Below, piece after piece: positions 20,391 to 32,574 of a stretch of 64,000 bases of DNA. The stretch is from Enterobacter mori LMG 25706 (GTDB lineage Bacteria > Pseudomonadota > Gammaproteobacteria > Enterobacterales > Enterobacteriaceae), in the NCBI RefSeq assembly GCF_000211415.1, contig NZ_GL890774.1, forward strand, positions 18,789 through 82,788, read 5' to 3'. Both the position numbers and the translations under genes were made by a program. Positions within the stretch are counted from its first letter, which is position 1, and every line of letters starts with the position of its first letter. Below the pieces are notes generated by a model, which saw only the letters and a program-made list of their open reading frames with translations, did not search any database and had not been told where the DNA came from.

Positions 20391-21416
20391 TTAGTCTTGT
20401 TGATCGATTTTGCGCTCAATCGCTTTGAGACGCTTGCTCATATCATCAATATTCATCACCAGAGCAGCTGTTTTACGCCAGACCTTGTTCGGTTGCAGCG
20501 GAATGCCTGAGGAATAGACGCCAGGTTCAGTGATAGGACGCATAACCATGCCCATACCTGTCACCGTCACTTTGTCGCATATTTCCATATGGCCGTTGAT
20601 CACACTGGCACCGCCAATCATGCAGTAACGGCCAATTTTGAGGCTGCCTGCCATGATCACGCCGCCCGCAACTGCGGTATTGTCGCCAATCACAACGTTA
20701 TGTGCAATCTGGCACTGGTTATCAATGATAACACCATTGCCAATAATGGTGTCGTCAAGCGCACCGCGGTCAATAGTGGTACAGGCACCGATCTCAACAC
20801 GATCGCCGATAATCACGCGACCCAACTGTGGGATCTTAACCCAGTTACCCCGATCGTTGGCGTAACCGAAACCGTCAGAACCAATCACCGTGCTGGATTG
20901 AATGAGGCAATTTTCGCCAATCTCAACCTCATGGTAGACAGATACATTGGCCCACAAGCGGGACCCTGCACCAATCTTCGTATTTTTACCAACAAAGCAG
21001 CCTGGACCAATCACCACGTTGTCACCCAGCACAACGCCGGATTCAATGACAGCGTTTGCACCAACTGCAACGTTGTTACCCAGCTGAGCCGTCGGATCAA
21101 TTGAGGCACTAGCCGCAATGTTCTGCGCCGGCTGCGGCGTGGTATCAAGAATTTGGGCCATGCGTGCATACGTCAGGTAGGGATTTGTCACTACCAGAGC
21201 AGCGCCTGTGGCAAACGGAAGATCGTCCTGCGTCAGAACAACGGCAGACGCCTGGCATTGAGCCAGGTGTTCACGGTACTTAGGACTTACCATGAAAGTG
21301 ATGTTGCCAGCTTTAGCAGATTGCATGGACGCAACAGCGGTGATGACGATATCGCCATCACCGTGTAATTCTGCATCCAACTGCTGAGCTAAATCAGCCA
21401 GTCGAATTGAAGGCAT
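20391..21416 (-). CDS. lpxD: UDP-3-O-(3-hydroxymyristoyl)glucosamine N-acyltransferase
   Basis: Adds the second hydroxymyristate, at the 2-amino group, in lipid A synthesis. The 341-residue protein (E. coli length) has an N-terminal uridine-binding domain and then a long left-handed beta helix of hexapeptide repeats. The catalytic histidine is in [14 protein letters not shown], near residue 239. The C-terminal helix includes [24 protein letters not shown]. It lies 3 bases after skp. Confidence 0.98.
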   Translation of the reverse strand: MPSIRLADLAQQLDAELHGDGDIVITAVASMQSAKAGNITFMVSPKYREHLAQCQASAVVLTQDDLPFATGAALVVTNPYLTYARMAQILDTTPQPAQNIAASASIDPTAQLGNNVAVGANAVIESGVVLGDNVVIGPGCFVGKNTKIGAGSRLWANVSVYHEVEIGENCLIQSSTVIGSDGFGYANDRGNWVKIPQLGRVIIGDRVEIGACTTIDRGALDDTIIGNGVIIDNQCQIAHNVVIGDNTAVAGGVIMAGSLKIGRYCMIGGASVINGHMEICDKVTVTGMGMVMRPITEPGVYSSGIPLQPNKVWRKTAALVMNIDDMSKRLKAIERKIDQQD

Positions 21417-21419
21417 TAC

Positions 21420-21914
21420 TTATTTAACCTGTTTCAGAACATCAGCGGTGATGTCTTTAACATCGCTGCTGTTGAAAGCAACGGCATTCGCATCAACAAC
21501 CAGATCGATGCTCTGATCGGCAGCAACAGCTTTAACTGCAGACTGAATGCGAGTAACCAGTTTACCGCGCTCTTCGTTAGAACGACGCTGACGATCCTGC
21601 TCGAAAGCCTGCGCTTTCTGGGAGAAGGTCTGGCGCTGAGCCATTACGTCTTTTTCCAGCTTGCTGCGATCGCTTGCTTTCATGGTAGAACCATCGCGCT
21701 GCAGACGCTGCATTTTAGTCTGGAGGTCGCCTTCCATACGTTGCAGCTCGCTAGCACGGCCTTTGAATTCGTTTTCCAGCGTCGCAGAAACGCCCGTTTT
21801 CTGTGCAACTTGCTGGAACAAATTACCCATGTTGACGATTGCGATTTTGTCCGCTGCCTGAGCAGAAGTTGCCATCGCTAAACCGAGACCTGCAGCTAAT
21901 AACCACTTTTTCAC
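21420..21914 (-). CDS. skp: periplasmic chaperone Skp
   Basis: Trimeric periplasmic chaperone (OmpH/HlpA) that holds unfolded outer-membrane proteins on the way to BamA. The 164-residue precursor has a 20-residue signal peptide ending SAQA before ADKIAIV. The coiled-coil tentacle region covers roughly residues 50-130. The start is GTG, six bases behind AAGGAG; an in-frame ATG 35 codons upstream is rejected because only the GTG gives a signal peptide at the N-terminus. It is three residues longer than E. coli Skp, the difference falling in the tentacle near [10 protein letters not shown]. Confidence 0.96.
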   Translation of the reverse strand: MKKWLLAAGLGLAMATSAQAADKIAIVNMGNLFQQVAQKTGVSATLENEFKGRASELQRMEGDLQTKMQRLQRDGSTMKASDRSKLEKDVMAQRQTFSQKAQAFEQDRQRRSNEERGKLVTRIQSAVKAVAADQSIDLVVDANAVAFNSSDVKDITADVLKQVK

Positions 21915-21969
21915 AATTAACTCCTTACCATCCCATTGGCACCTGAAGGTACCGTTCTTTGCGTGGCAA

Positions 21970-21991
21970 GGCGATCGTGTTACCGATCGCC
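21970..21991. other. hairpin between bamA and skp
   Basis: A perfect eight-base stem GGCGATCG/CGATCGCC with a six-base loop lies in the 122-bp bamA-skp gap. There is no T-run after it, so it is more likely a processing or stability element than a terminator. Confidence 0.45.
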
Positions 21992-22036
21992 AGTTGTCAG
22001 CGCTACACTGCCAACGCATTCCTTTGCAGCGAATTA

Positions 22037-24454
22037 TTACCAGGTTTTACCAATGTTAAACTGGAATTGCTCCGCTTTGTCTCCATCGTATTTCTTAAAC
22101 GGCTGGGCGTAAGAGAAGACCAACGGCCCCAGCGGTGACATCCATTGTAATGCGATACCTGCGGACATGCGAATGTTGCCCGGATCGCTGTAGTCTGGAA
22201 CACCTGCCGCACGCATCTGGGCGGTATTCTCCCAGTTGGTATCCCACACCGTACCCGCATCCATAAAGAAGGAGGTACGGACAGAGTTCGCGTACTTGTC
22301 GCTGATAAACGGCGTAGGCGTGATGAACTCAAGGCTCGCCACGGCCATAGCGTTACCGCCGACTGCATCATCAGAGCTACACACTTGTTTTGGATCACGG
22401 CTTGCGCAGTTATCTTCGTCATTACCGCCGTAGTAGACCGCTTTCGGACCAATGTTATTGGACTGGAAGCCACGAACGGTGCTGGAACCGCCCGCATAGA
22501 AGTTCTCATAGAACGGCAACTCTTTACTGCCAATCCCATCACCGTAGCCCCAACGAGTACGACCCAGGACAACCCACTTGTGGTCATCATCAATTGGGAA
22601 GTAAGACGCCGTGTCCAGCGTCAACTTGTAGAACTCGTTATCAGAGCCAGGAATGGTCACTTTACCGTTCAGATTGACGCGAGAACCTTCCGTAGGGAAG
22701 TAGCCACGGTCAAGGCGGTTATATGTCCAGCCGTAGTTGAAGGTGAAGTCATCCGCCGCGAAACCGTTGTCATCGCTGGACGTACTTGCCGACTGGCCAA
22801 TGGAATCCAGATAACGCCACATCGCCACCTGAGGCTGCATGTTGGACAGGTCGTTATGCACATAACCTAAGCCCGCACGCAGCGTGTTGTATTCGTTCAC
22901 CGGGAAGCCGAGCGTACCGTCTACACCGTAACTCTTGTTGGTATAGGAGGACAGATCCGCGTCGTCTGCTTTAAAGTCGTTATAGAAGATACGACCACCC
23001 AGGCTCACACCGTCAACGGTGAAGTATGGGTTTGTGACAGAAAACTCAGAGTAGGTCTGGTAGTCGTTTTTGGTCCCGTTGATACCAACAGAGTACCCCG
23101 TACCCAGCCAGTTATCCTGCTGAACACCGACCTGGAAGCTCACACCGCTTTCAGTACCGTAGCCCACACCGAAGTTGAAGCTACCGGTGTTACGCTCTTT
23201 TACTTTATAGACGACATCAACCTGATCCGGGCTGCCTGGTACACGCTGGGTATCAGTATCAACCGTCTCGAAGTAACCCAGACGATTCAGACGCTCTTTA
23301 CCCTGGTCAACCAGGTCGCTACCCAACCACGCCCCTTCCATCTGGCGCATTTCGCGACGCAGAACGGAATCTTTAGACGTATCGTTACCTTCGAAGCGGA
23401 TCTTACGCACGTAGAAACGGTTACCCGCATCAACGTTCACGTGCAGCTTAACGGTTTTCTCTGCGTCGTTGATTTCCGGCTGAGTTTGTACGCGCGGATA
23501 GGCGTAACCATAGCGGCCGAGCAGCTTTTTAATACTGTCTTCCATTTTGGTGACTTTAGAACCGCTATACAGATCGCCGGGCTGAATTTTGGTCAGCGAC
23601 TCAATCTCAGCAGAATGCCCCGCCAGGTTTCCACTTACTTCAACGCCAGAAAGCTTGTACTGATCGCCTTCTGTGATGTTAACCGTAATGTAGATCCCTT
23701 TCTTGTCCGGAGTCAGACTGACCTGAGTTGAATCAATGTTGAAACGGGCATAACCGCGATCCAGATAATAGCTGCGCAGGGTTTCAAGGTCGCCTGCCAG
23801 TTTCTGTTTCTGGTATTTACGGTCACCCACCACGTTCCACCACGGCACTTCGTCACGCAGCTGGAACGTTGAGATCAGTTCGTCAGTGCTGAACGCGTGG
23901 TTACCCACAATGTTGATCTGTTGGATCTTCGCAGAAACACCTTCCTGGAAGACCAGTTTCAGGTCAACACGGTTACGCGGCAGCGGCGTCACTACCGCTT
24001 TCACGCTGGCGCTGTATTTACCGACGCTGTAATAGAAGTCTTCCAGACCTTTTTCAATGTCTGCAAGGGTTGTGCGGTCCAGGGACTCCCCCACACGAAC
24101 ACCGGATGCTTCAAGGTTTTGCTTGAGCATGTCATCTTTCACCGACCTGTTGCCGGAGAAGGTGATACTGGCGATCGTTGGACGTTCTTTTACCTGAACC
24201 AGCAGCGTATCACCATCGCGCAGGACGCGGACGTCCTCAAAGTTGCCAGTGGCAAACAGAGCGCGGATGGTGTTACTGATGTCTTCATCATTAACCGTAT
24301 CGCCGGGGCGCACAGGCATACTGAGGAGGGCCGCACCAACGGCGACACGCTGAAGGCCTTCGAAATGAATATCTTTCACTACGAACCCGTCAGCACCGTA
24401 TACGGTGGCGCTGCTAAACAGCAGCGACGCTATGAGCAACTTTTTCATCGCCAT
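22037..24454 (-). CDS. bamA: outer-membrane protein assembly factor BamA
   Basis: Essential Omp85-family core of the BAM complex, which folds beta-barrel proteins into the outer membrane. The 805-residue precursor (E. coli 810) begins with a 20-residue signal peptide ending TVYG. Five POTRA domains follow, to about residue 424, and then the 16-strand barrel, with the conserved lid-loop segment GSSTVRGFQ. It ends in FQFNIGKTW, with an aromatic C-terminal residue. Length differences from E. coli lie in the extracellular loops, which vary under phage and immune pressure. It sits between rseP and skp. Confidence 0.98.
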   Translation of the reverse strand: MAMKKLLIASLLFSSATVYGADGFVVKDIHFEGLQRVAVGAALLSMPVRPGDTVNDEDISNTIRALFATGNFEDVRVLRDGDTLLVQVKERPTIASITFSGNRSVKDDMLKQNLEASGVRVGESLDRTTLADIEKGLEDFYYSVGKYSASVKAVVTPLPRNRVDLKLVFQEGVSAKIQQINIVGNHAFSTDELISTFQLRDEVPWWNVVGDRKYQKQKLAGDLETLRSYYLDRGYARFNIDSTQVSLTPDKKGIYITVNITEGDQYKLSGVEVSGNLAGHSAEIESLTKIQPGDLYSGSKVTKMEDSIKKLLGRYGYAYPRVQTQPEINDAEKTVKLHVNVDAGNRFYVRKIRFEGNDTSKDSVLRREMRQMEGAWLGSDLVDQGKERLNRLGYFETVDTDTQRVPGSPDQVDVVYKVKERNTGSFNFGVGYGTESGVSFQVGVQQDNWLGTGYSVGINGTKNDYQTYSEFSVTNPYFTVDGVSLGGRIFYNDFKADDADLSSYTNKSYGVDGTLGFPVNEYNTLRAGLGYVHNDLSNMQPQVAMWRYLDSIGQSASTSSDDNGFAADDFTFNYGWTYNRLDRGYFPTEGSRVNLNGKVTIPGSDNEFYKLTLDTASYFPIDDDHKWVVLGRTRWGYGDGIGSKELPFYENFYAGGSSTVRGFQSNNIGPKAVYYGGNDEDNCASRDPKQVCSSDDAVGGNAMAVASLEFITPTPFISDKYANSVRTSFFMDAGTVWDTNWENTAQMRAAGVPDYSDPGNIRMSAGIALQWMSPLGPLVFSYAQPFKKYDGDKAEQFQFNIGKTW

Positions 24455-24485
24455 CGTTATTATGCGTTCTTCCTAACTAACTCTC

Positions 24486-25838
24486 TTACAACCGAGAGAA
24501 ATCATTGAAAAGTGCAAGCCCCATTAACAGCACCAGCAAAATCGAGCCAATGCGATAACTAAAGTCTTGAACTCGCTCGGATACCGGTCCGCCTTTTAGC
24601 TTTTCAATGGCTAAAAACAGCAGATGGCCCCCGTCTAATACGGGAAGCGGGAACAGGTTGATTATCCCGAGGTTCACGCTAATGAGCGCGAGAAACATGA
24701 GATAGTAAATCACCCCGAACTCCGCTGACATCCCAGCCCCTTGAGCAATCGAAATAGGCCCACTGAGGTTGTTCAGTTTCACATCACCGGTTATCAATTT
24801 CCCCAACATGTTTACCGTCAGCTTCATCAGTTGCCATGTTTTATCCGTGGCTTCAAGGATGGCGCTGAACGGCCCATACTGGCGTATTGTCTTGTACTCA
24901 TCTGGCAGTGGGATCACTTTCGGCACAACGCCTGCAAACCCTTCTGCCTTTCCGCTGCTCGATTTGGTATCCGGAATCAGCGTCAGTGAGAGCGGACTCC
25001 CCTGTCTTTCCACTTCCAGCGCGAGCGATGTACCCGGATTATCGCGTACCAGAGTAACAAAGGTCATCCATTGTGTTAATGGTTGACCATCGACTTTAAC
25101 GATCCTGTCGCCCGCTTGCAAACCCGCTTTACTCGCTGCGGAGTTAGCCTGTACTTCGGCTAATACCGGTTCGATTTGCGCGCTGCGCGGCCGAATCCCC
25201 AGAGCGGAAACGGGATCTTCTTTGTCGGGTTCGAAACTCCAGTGGCGTAAATCCAGCACTTTTTCCTGCCGCTGGTCTGATCCAAAAGGCGACACGCTGA
25301 CAGTCGTCTTCTCATCACCAATTTTCGCAACCAGCTGCAATCGCACGGCATCCCAATCAGGGGTTTCGATGCCATCAATCGCTTTAAGTTCCATCCCAGG
25401 TGCAATTTGCCCACTCGCTGCAATAGAGCCAGGGGCAATTTCACCGACAACCGGACGCACGCCAGGGACACCGATGATAAACACCAGCCAGTAAGCGAAG
25501 ATAGCAAAGATGAAATTGGCTACCGGACCGGCAGCAATGATGGCAGCACGTTGCCCAACGGTTTTGTTGTTAAACGCGCTGTGTCTCAGTTCTGGCGCGA
25601 CAGGCTCGACGCGCTCGTCGAGCATTTTGACGTAGCCGCCCAGCGGAATAAGGGCGATGACAAACTCGGTGCCATGGCGATCGGTACGCTTCCAGAGCGA
25701 TTTACCAAACCCGATGGAGAATCTCTCCACCCGCACGCCACAGCGTCGAGCAACCCAGAAATGGCCAAATTCATGCACGGTAACCAGTACACCCAGTGCA
25801 ACAATGAACGCCGCCAGATTCCAGAGAATGCTCAGCAT
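24486..25838 (-). CDS. rseP: site-2 regulated intramembrane protease RseP
   Basis: Inner-membrane zinc metalloprotease that cuts RseA after DegS, releasing sigma-E, and removes leftover signal peptides. The 450-residue protein has the HEFGH zinc motif (His22, Glu23, His26) in the first membrane segment, two periplasmic PDZ domains in the middle and the LDGGHL third-ligand motif near the C-terminus. The start MLSILWNLA gives the E. coli length; a 15-codon upstream extension is not conserved. It is encoded beside bamA and skp, both part of the same envelope-stress circuit. Confidence 0.97.
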   Translation of the reverse strand: MLSILWNLAAFIVALGVLVTVHEFGHFWVARRCGVRVERFSIGFGKSLWKRTDRHGTEFVIALIPLGGYVKMLDERVEPVAPELRHSAFNNKTVGQRAAIIAAGPVANFIFAIFAYWLVFIIGVPGVRPVVGEIAPGSIAASGQIAPGMELKAIDGIETPDWDAVRLQLVAKIGDEKTTVSVSPFGSDQRQEKVLDLRHWSFEPDKEDPVSALGIRPRSAQIEPVLAEVQANSAASKAGLQAGDRIVKVDGQPLTQWMTFVTLVRDNPGTSLALEVERQGSPLSLTLIPDTKSSSGKAEGFAGVVPKVIPLPDEYKTIRQYGPFSAILEATDKTWQLMKLTVNMLGKLITGDVKLNNLSGPISIAQGAGMSAEFGVIYYLMFLALISVNLGIINLFPLPVLDGGHLLFLAIEKLKGGPVSERVQDFSYRIGSILLVLLMGLALFNDFSRL

Positions 25839-25849
25839 AAAACCTTCCG

Positions 25850-26707
25850 TTAAATCGTCCCGAATACCAGTAAAAGCAAGCAAGCAAACACTGGAACAGC
25901 CGCCGTCAGGCTGTCAATGCGATCCAGTATCCCGCCATGGCCTGGAATCAAGTGACCACTGTCTTTAATCCCTGCTTCACGCTTGAACATACTTTCGGTG
26001 AGATCACCCAGCACCGAGGCCAGCGCAGCGAAAATTGAGCACACCAGCAATGTTGACGGTGCTACCTCCAGATTCGCCCATAGGCCATAACCCCAGGAGA
26101 TGATCGCCGCCGTAAACAGGCCACCAATGAATCCTTGCCAGGTTTTACCCGGGGAAACCTTCGGCGCCAGTTTATGTTTGCCGAACAGTTTACCAAACAT
26201 ATAGGCTCCAGAGTCAGCCCCCCAGACGAGAATCATCACATAAAGCAGCCAGAGGGCACCGCTATAGTGGTTTTCGTCATAGTGCCAGGCGCGCAGCGCG
26301 ACCATACCCCAGAAAAATGGAACAATTGTGAGCAGACCAAAAATAAGGCGCAACACTTTAGAATTTCGCCACAGTGCCGCAGAGCCTGGATAAAAAAGCA
26401 CCAACACAAGCGCAGCAACCCACCATGCCAGCGATATCCATAAGGATCCGGCAACCAGCGGTTGGTGAATATCGTGATGATATTCAGGCAACGTGAACAG
26501 CATCAGGGCCAGGATAAAGCCACAAAGCACCGCCAGCCATACCCGCTGTGTGCGCGAGGTAAAGCCGCTAAACTGTCCCCATTCCCAGGCGGCGAGCATG
26601 CACACCACCAGCGTAACAATCGCGAATCCCACTGGGGGCAGTAAAAACAGCGCCGCAATGACAATGGGTATTAATACAAAAGCGGAAATCAGGCGATACT
26701 TCAGCAA
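25850..26707 (-). CDS. cdsA: phosphatidate cytidylyltransferase
   Basis: Integral inner-membrane enzyme that makes CDP-diacylglycerol from phosphatidic acid and CTP, the branch point to all phospholipids. The 285-residue protein has about eight hydrophobic segments and a perfect CDS signature, [20 protein letters not shown], then GILDRIDS. The start is TTG, behind a GGGGG-containing ribosome site, matching the E. coli gene. It lies 12 bases after uppS and 11 bases before rseP. Confidence 0.97.
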   Translation of the reverse strand: MLKYRLISAFVLIPIVIAALFLLPPVGFAIVTLVVCMLAAWEWGQFSGFTSRTQRVWLAVLCGFILALMLFTLPEYHHDIHQPLVAGSLWISLAWWVAALVLVLFYPGSAALWRNSKVLRLIFGLLTIVPFFWGMVALRAWHYDENHYSGALWLLYVMILVWGADSGAYMFGKLFGKHKLAPKVSPGKTWQGFIGGLFTAAIISWGYGLWANLEVAPSTLLVCSIFAALASVLGDLTESMFKREAGIKDSGHLIPGHGGILDRIDSLTAAVPVFACLLLLVFGTI

Positions 26708-26719
26708 AAGCTACCCCCA

Positions 26720-27478
26720 TCAGGCTTTGTCGCCACCAGGCTCGGTGCCGCCGAAACGACGCTCTCGATTGGCAAAGGCATGCAGCGCACCTTCAAAGTC
26801 TTGTTCATCAAAATCGGGCCAAAGAACATCAGTAAAGTAAAGTTCGGCGTAGGCGATTTGCCAAAGCAAAAAGTTACTTATGCGGTGTTCTCCCCCTGTC
26901 CTTATTACCAAATCCACAGGCGCTAGTTCATTCATGCAGATTTGCCGACTGAGCGCCTCTTCATCAATTTGGTCGGGTCTCAACAGCCCTTCCTGAACCT
27001 GCTCGGCAAGATGCCGAACGCCCTGAATAATATCCCAGCGTCCGCCGTAATTCGCCGCGATATTGAGCGTCAGGCCGGTATTATTTTCCGTCAGCGCTTC
27101 TGCTTTGCGAATCCGTTCCTGCAAACGTGAGTTAAAACGACTGGTTTCGCCAATAATACGCAGGCGGACGTTGTGGCGGCGCAGGCTTTTTACTTCGCTA
27201 TCGAGCGCCCACACAAACAGTTCCATCAACGCAGTCACTTCCTGCGGTGGTCGATTCCAGTTCTCACTGCTAAAAGCATAGAGCGTTAACGCATCAATGC
27301 CGTTATTGGCGGCAAAAGAAACGGCGCGGCGAACGGACTTCGCCCCCGCTTTATGCCCAAAGGCTCGTATCTTCCCTTGTCTTTTCGCCCAGCGGCCGTT
27401 GCCATCCATGATGATTGCTACATGACGACAGCCATGCGCTGGCAAGTTTTCGCTCATTGGTTGATTCGCAGACAACAT
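26720..27478 (-). CDS. uppS: undecaprenyl diphosphate synthase
   Basis: Cis-prenyltransferase that extends farnesyl diphosphate with eight isopentenyl units to form the C55 carrier for peptidoglycan and O-antigen synthesis. The 252-residue protein has the catalytic motif IIMDGNGRWAKRQG with Asp25 binding the diphosphate-magnesium, and the C-terminal signature VDLVIRTGGEHRISNFLLWQ. It is the first gene of the long cluster that runs to accA, 186 bases from dxr, which makes its precursor pathway. Confidence 0.97.
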   Translation of the reverse strand: MLSANQPMSENLPAHGCRHVAIIMDGNGRWAKRQGKIRAFGHKAGAKSVRRAVSFAANNGIDALTLYAFSSENWNRPPQEVTALMELFVWALDSEVKSLRRHNVRLRIIGETSRFNSRLQERIRKAEALTENNTGLTLNIAANYGGRWDIIQGVRHLAEQVQEGLLRPDQIDEEALSRQICMNELAPVDLVIRTGGEHRISNFLLWQIAYAELYFTDVLWPDFDEQDFEGALHAFANRERRFGGTEPGGDKA

Positions 27479-27537
27479 AACGCGTTTTTAGTCCCTGAAA
27501 AGGATTTAACGGTACACAGGAATACTGAAGCCTATAC

Positions 27538-27566
27538 ATAAAAAAGCCGTGTCAAACCACGGCTTA
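27538..27566 (-). terminator. terminator between dxr and uppS
   Basis: Stem AAGCCGTG/CACGGCTT with a six-base loop, followed by TTTTTT on the minus strand. It separates dxr from the uppS cluster. Confidence 0.85.
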
Positions 27567-27664
27567 CCTGACCACATAAAGTCAAATACCTGCGATCAGG
27601 TGGCGCAGACTATATCACTGAAGCACAACGCTAACAAATAGCACGACGACTAGTGGCTGCTTTA

Positions 27665-28864
27665 TCACCAGCTTGCGAGACGCGTCACCAGTTTACGCGC
27701 AACAATGCGAGCCTCTGCATCGACCGACAGCACCTCTTCCACGCTTTGTGGCTCGCGCAAATCCATCAATTCAAGCACTGAAAGATTCATTGCTGCGATA
27801 TCGGTAAAGCGGATCTGCTGATTCAGAAATGCCTCAACGGTCTCTTCATTCGCTGCATTCAGTGCCGTCGTCGCCGCCTGCCCCTGGTCAAAGGCCGTCA
27901 TCGCGAGCTTAAGGCAAGGGTAACGGTCGTAATCAGGCTCGCTAAAGGTCAGTGAACTCAGCTTGCAGAAATCGAGCGGTTTTGCCCCGGATGTCACACG
28001 GTTTGGCCACGCCATGGCGTGAGCAATAGGCGTGCGCATATCCGGTTCGCCCAACTGAGCAAGCACGCTGCCATCCTGATAGCGCACCATAGAGTGAATC
28101 ACCGATTGCGGGTGGATCAGCACTTCCATCTGTTTCGCTGACGCATTAAACAGCCAGCGCGCTTCAATGTATTCCAGACCTTTATTCATCATGGTGGCTG
28201 AATCAACGGAGATCTTACGACCCATCGACCAGTTCGGATGACGGCACGCCTGATCCGGCGTCATTGCGCTCAGTTCTGACAGTGGCGTTTCACGGAACGG
28301 GCCACCAGACCCGGTGAGCAGAATCGACACAACGCCATTCTGCTCCAGGTCAGCGTACCCCAGGTTCTGTTGAAAAGGTTGCGGCAAACTCTGAAAAATG
28401 GCGTTGTGTTCACTATCAACCGGTAAAAGACGTGCTCCGCGCTGCTTGACCGCCTCCATAAACAGGCGTCCGCAGGTCACCAGCGACTCTTTATTCGCCA
28501 GCAGAACATCTTTACCGGCATCAATAGCGGCAAGCGTCGGCAGGAGCCCAGCCGCCCCAACGATGGCGGCCATCACCTGATCGACCTCATCCAGCGCCGC
28601 CATCTCGCATGCCGCCTGCTGACCGCTGAGCACCTCGGTGCGGCTGCCCTTTTCCTGCAGCTGCGCTTTCACCTGGCGAGCACTCTCTTCGTCATCCATC
28701 ACCGCAAAGCGGGGCGTAAACTCCAGACACTGCTCCACCATGCGCTGCACGTTTTTACCGGCCACAAGGGCGGTCACGGTGTAGCTTTCAGGATTATGGC
28801 GAACCACGTCAAGAGTGCTGCAACCGATAGAGCCGGTTGAGCCAAGGAGTGTTAAATGCTTCAT
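27665..28864 (-). CDS. dxr: 1-deoxy-D-xylulose 5-phosphate reductoisomerase
   Basis: NADPH-dependent enzyme of the MEP isoprenoid pathway that forms 2-C-methylerythritol 4-phosphate; the target of fosmidomycin. The 399-residue protein has the N-terminal Rossmann motif [15 protein letters not shown] and the metal-binding acidic residues in [13 protein letters not shown] and [10 protein letters not shown]. The flexible active-site loop follows, with [15 protein letters not shown]. It lies 95 bases after frr. A terminator separates it from uppS, which uses the pathway's product. Confidence 0.97.
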   Translation of the reverse strand: MKHLTLLGSTGSIGCSTLDVVRHNPESYTVTALVAGKNVQRMVEQCLEFTPRFAVMDDEESARQVKAQLQEKGSRTEVLSGQQAACEMAALDEVDQVMAAIVGAAGLLPTLAAIDAGKDVLLANKESLVTCGRLFMEAVKQRGARLLPVDSEHNAIFQSLPQPFQQNLGYADLEQNGVVSILLTGSGGPFRETPLSELSAMTPDQACRHPNWSMGRKISVDSATMMNKGLEYIEARWLFNASAKQMEVLIHPQSVIHSMVRYQDGSVLAQLGEPDMRTPIAHAMAWPNRVTSGAKPLDFCKLSSLTFSEPDYDRYPCLKLAMTAFDQGQAATTALNAANEETVEAFLNQQIRFTDIAAMNLSVLELMDLREPQSVEEVLSVDAEARIVARKLVTRLASW

Positions 28865-28959
28865 GAGATGCCCGGAAAAAAGTTAGACCAGATAAAACCA
28901 AAACGCCGCCAGTAAGACACAACGTCCCCTGAACGGCGTTTATCAGTGTACGACAGAAA

Positions 28960-29517
28960 TCAGAACTGCATCAGTTCCGCTTCTTTATCTGCCAGCGCCG
29001 CATCAATTTTCTTGATAGCCGCGTCAGTCATTTTCTGCACGTCATCCTGGGAACGACGGTCATCATCTTCGCTGATCTCTTTTTCTTTCAGCAGCGCTTT
29101 TACTTTATCGTTCGCGTCGCGACGTACGTTACGTACGGAAACACGACCTTGCTCAGCTTCACCGCGCACCACTTTGATCAGGTCTTTACGACGTTCTTCG
29201 GTCAGCGCAGGCAGCGGAACGCGGATGTCGGCACCCGCAGAGCTTGGGTTCAAACCGAGGTCAGACGCCATGATCGCTTTCTCAATAGCCGGGCTCATTG
29301 AACGATCGAATACGTTGATTTTCAGCGTACGGGTATCTTCTACGGTAACGCTCGCCAGCTGACGCAGTGGAGTTGGCGTACCGTAGTATTCTACGATGAT
29401 GCCATCCAGCAGGCTTGGAGAAGCACGGCCAGTACGGATTTTGCTGATTTGGTTTTTGAACGCTTCTACGCATTTATCCATGCGTACTTCAGCATCTTTT
29501 CTGATGTCGTTAATCAC
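28960..29517 (-). CDS. frr: ribosome recycling factor
   Basis: Splits the post-termination ribosome together with EF-G. The 185-residue protein has the long three-helix-bundle domain I and a small beta-barrel domain II, with the conserved [19 protein letters not shown] and the C-terminal [17 protein letters not shown]. The start is GTG, as in E. coli. pyrH lies 167 bases upstream and dxr 95 bases downstream. Confidence 0.98.
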   Translation of the reverse strand: MINDIRKDAEVRMDKCVEAFKNQISKIRTGRASPSLLDGIIVEYYGTPTPLRQLASVTVEDTRTLKINVFDRSMSPAIEKAIMASDLGLNPSSAGADIRVPLPALTEERRKDLIKVVRGEAEQGRVSVRNVRRDANDKVKALLKEKEISEDDDRRSQDDVQKMTDAAIKKIDAALADKEAELMQF

Positions 29518-29684
29518 GTTACGGATCCTTGAAAACTTGTCTCAGGCAGACTAACCGCCAGCACAGCGTTACAGGTGTGCTAAGTATAGTCGCGTTTAAT
29601 TCATGACAACGCCAAAGGCGCGTCCGGGTAAGATACCACTACAAAGTAAAGCGGAATCTTACCTGTATTTATCGCCGACGGAAA

Positions 29685-30410
29685 TTATTCCGTGATCAAA
29701 GTGCCTTCTTTTTCGCCCATTACAACGCGGCGCAGTGCGCCCGGCTTGTTCATGTTGAAGACACGGATCGGCAGTTTGTGGTCACGAGCCAGCGTGAAGG
29801 CGGCAAGATCCATTACTTTCAGCTCTTTATCCAGCACTTCGCTGTAGCTCAGCTGATCGTACATGGTCGCAGAAGGATCTTTTGCCGGATCGGCAGTAAA
29901 CACGCCATCCACTTTGGTCGCTTTCAGCACCACATCGGCTTCGATTTCGATACCGCGCAGGCAGGCAGCGGAATCGGTGGTAAAGAACGGGTTACCCGTA
30001 CCGGCGGAGAGGATCACCACGCGGTTATTGCGCAGCAGGCTGATGGCTTCTGCCCAGCTGTAGTTATCGCACACGCCGTTCAGAGGGATAGCGGACATCA
30101 GGCGGGCGTTCACATAGGCGCGATGGAGCGCATCACGCATGGCCAGGCCATTCATCACGGTTGCCAGCATACCCATGTGGTCGCCCACAACGCGGTTCAT
30201 CCCCGCTTTCGCCAGACCAGCACCACGGAAAAGGTTGCCACCGCCAATGACCACGCCAACCTGAATACCCAGTTCGACCAGTTCTTTGATTTCCTGTGCC
30301 ATGCGGTCAAGGATGCTTGCGTCAATACCGAAGCCTTCCGTTCCCTGCAGCGCTTCGCCACTCAGCTTAAGCAGAATGCGTTTGTACACGGGTTTTGCAT
30401 TGGTAGCCAT
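29685..30410 (-). CDS. pyrH: uridylate kinase
   Basis: Hexameric UMP kinase of the amino-acid-kinase family, making UDP; activated by GTP and inhibited by UTP in enterics. The 241-residue protein has the N-terminal [11 protein letters not shown], the [10 protein letters not shown] nucleotide-binding loop and [13 protein letters not shown]. In E. coli it also helps pyrimidine repression of carAB. It lies between tsf and frr, in the conserved rpsB-tsf-pyrH-frr order. Confidence 0.98.
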   Translation of the reverse strand: MATNAKPVYKRILLKLSGEALQGTEGFGIDASILDRMAQEIKELVELGIQVGVVIGGGNLFRGAGLAKAGMNRVVGDHMGMLATVMNGLAMRDALHRAYVNARLMSAIPLNGVCDNYSWAEAISLLRNNRVVILSAGTGNPFFTTDSAACLRGIEIEADVVLKATKVDGVFTADPAKDPSATMYDQLSYSEVLDKELKVMDLAAFTLARDHKLPIRVFNMNKPGALRRVVMGEKEGTLITE

Positions 30411-30522
30411 GTTTCTTTCCTGAGACTGTCAACGATTAAGATGGGGTTAATTCTGGCGACATGTTATGCCGCAAACCAGCGCAGGGATACAGTAACCTGT
30501 CTGATTTTGTATGACGGGTGAC

Positions 30523-30553
30523 AAAAAGAAGCCGCCCTCAGGCGGCTCCTTTT
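30523..30553 (-). terminator. terminator after tsf
   Basis: Stem AGCCGCC/GGCGGCT with a four-base loop; the minus strand continues TTCTTTTTGTC. It ends the rpsB-tsf unit. Confidence 0.85.
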
Positions 30554-30559
30554 CAATCA

Positions 30560-31411
30560 TTAAGACTGCTTGGACATTGCAGCAACTTCTGCTGCGAAGT
30601 CAGTCTCAACTTTCTCGATGCCTTCGCCCACTTCGAAGCGGATGAAGCCAGTTACGTCAGCGTTGTGCTCTTTCAGCAGCTGAGCAACAGACTTGCTTGG
30701 ATCCATAACGAAAGGCTGGCCAGTCAGAGAAACTTCGCCGGTGAATTTCTTCATGCGGCCTTCAACCATTTTCTCTGCGATTTCTTTAGGCTTACCAGAT
30801 TGCATCGCGATGTCCAGCTGAACCTGGTACTCTTTCTCTACCACTTCAGCAGACACGTCTTCTGGCTTAACGAATTCTGGCTTGCTTGCAGCGATGTGCA
30901 TTGCCAGCTGTTTAACCAGCTCTTCATCAGCGCCTTTAGCCGCAACCAGAACACCGATACGTGCGCCGTGCTGGTAAGAACCCAGAACGTCGCCTTCCAG
31001 GGAAGATACGCGACGGATGTTGATGTTTTCACCGATTTTAGCAACCAGCGCAACACGCTCTTCTTCGAACTGTGCTTTCAGAACTTCAACGTCAGTGATT
31101 TTGCCCGCTACAGCTGCGTCCAGTACTTTGTTCGCAAATGCCTGGAAACCGCCATCTTTAGCAACGAAGTCAGTCTGGCAGTTAACTTCCAGAATGATAC
31201 CGTAGGTGCCGTCGATTTTAGTGATGATCACGCCGTCAGCAGCAACGTTGCCTGCTTTCTTAGCTGCTTTGATCGCACCGGATTTACGCATGTTTTCGAT
31301 TGCCAGCTCAATGTCGCCGTTCGCTTCAGTCAGCGCTTTTTTGCAATCCATCATGCCTGCGCCAGTACGCTCGCGCAGCTCTTTTACCAGGGATGCGGTA
31401 ATTTCAGCCAT
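30560..31411 (-). CDS. tsf: elongation factor Ts
   Basis: Nucleotide-exchange factor for EF-Tu. The 283-residue protein starts [20 protein letters not shown], the conserved N-terminal domain. The core contains [13 protein letters not shown], a signature of the family. A 12-codon upstream extension is open, but the chosen ATG has a proper ribosome site and gives the E. coli length. It is co-transcribed with rpsB, separated by a partial terminator. Confidence 0.98.
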   Translation of the reverse strand: MAEITASLVKELRERTGAGMMDCKKALTEANGDIELAIENMRKSGAIKAAKKAGNVAADGVIITKIDGTYGIILEVNCQTDFVAKDGGFQAFANKVLDAAVAGKITDVEVLKAQFEEERVALVAKIGENINIRRVSSLEGDVLGSYQHGARIGVLVAAKGADEELVKQLAMHIAASKPEFVKPEDVSAEVVEKEYQVQLDIAMQSGKPKEIAEKMVEGRMKKFTGEVSLTGQPFVMDPSKSVAQLLKEHNADVTGFIRFEVGEGIEKVETDFAAEVAAMSKQS

Positions 31412-31465
31412 TCTTAAATCCTCGGGAGATGTGAACTGCCCGGCCATAAGCCAAACAGTATAAAT

Positions 31466-31495
31466 TGAAAAAAGGGGCCGATAATTGGCCCCTAT
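31466..31495 (-). terminator. intra-operon terminator or attenuator between rpsB and tsf
   Basis: The seven-base all-GC-paired stem AGGGGCC/GGCCCCT with a seven-base loop is followed by TTTTTTC on the minus strand. It lies 35-60 bases past the rpsB stop and upstream of tsf, so it should allow partial read-through and set the rpsB:tsf ratio. Confidence 0.75.
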
Positions 31496-31528
31496 TCATA
31501 CACGGTACTAATAAGGGGTAAAACCTTA

Positions 31529-32412
<884 letters not shown>

Positions 32413-32424
32413 AGTCCGGCGCGC

Positions 32425-32454
32425 TTTATACCACAAAACACGGCCAGAAACCAA
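32425..32454 (-). promoter_or_regulatory. predicted rpsB promoter with GC-rich discriminator
   Basis: TTGGTT and TATAAA are separated by 18 bases on the minus strand. The -10 is followed at once by GCGCGCCGG, a GC-rich discriminator typical of promoters inhibited by ppGpp and DksA. dksA itself lies in this window. Predicted only. Confidence 0.55.
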
Positions 32455-32574
32455 TAATTGTTGACGGTGTGTGCTGTTAATGATTCTCAATTTGGCAGTG
32501 GGTGCGCCAGACTGTTACCATTGACGACACTTGAACTAGTATTGTCGAAAAATCGACACCGATGGACAGATTAC

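Noticed and set aside
24455-24485. A sigma-E promoter directly before bamA
   Set aside because: The 31-bp rseP-bamA gap is too short to show both boxes, and I could not identify a convincing GGAACTT/TCTGA pair at the end of rseP by eye.
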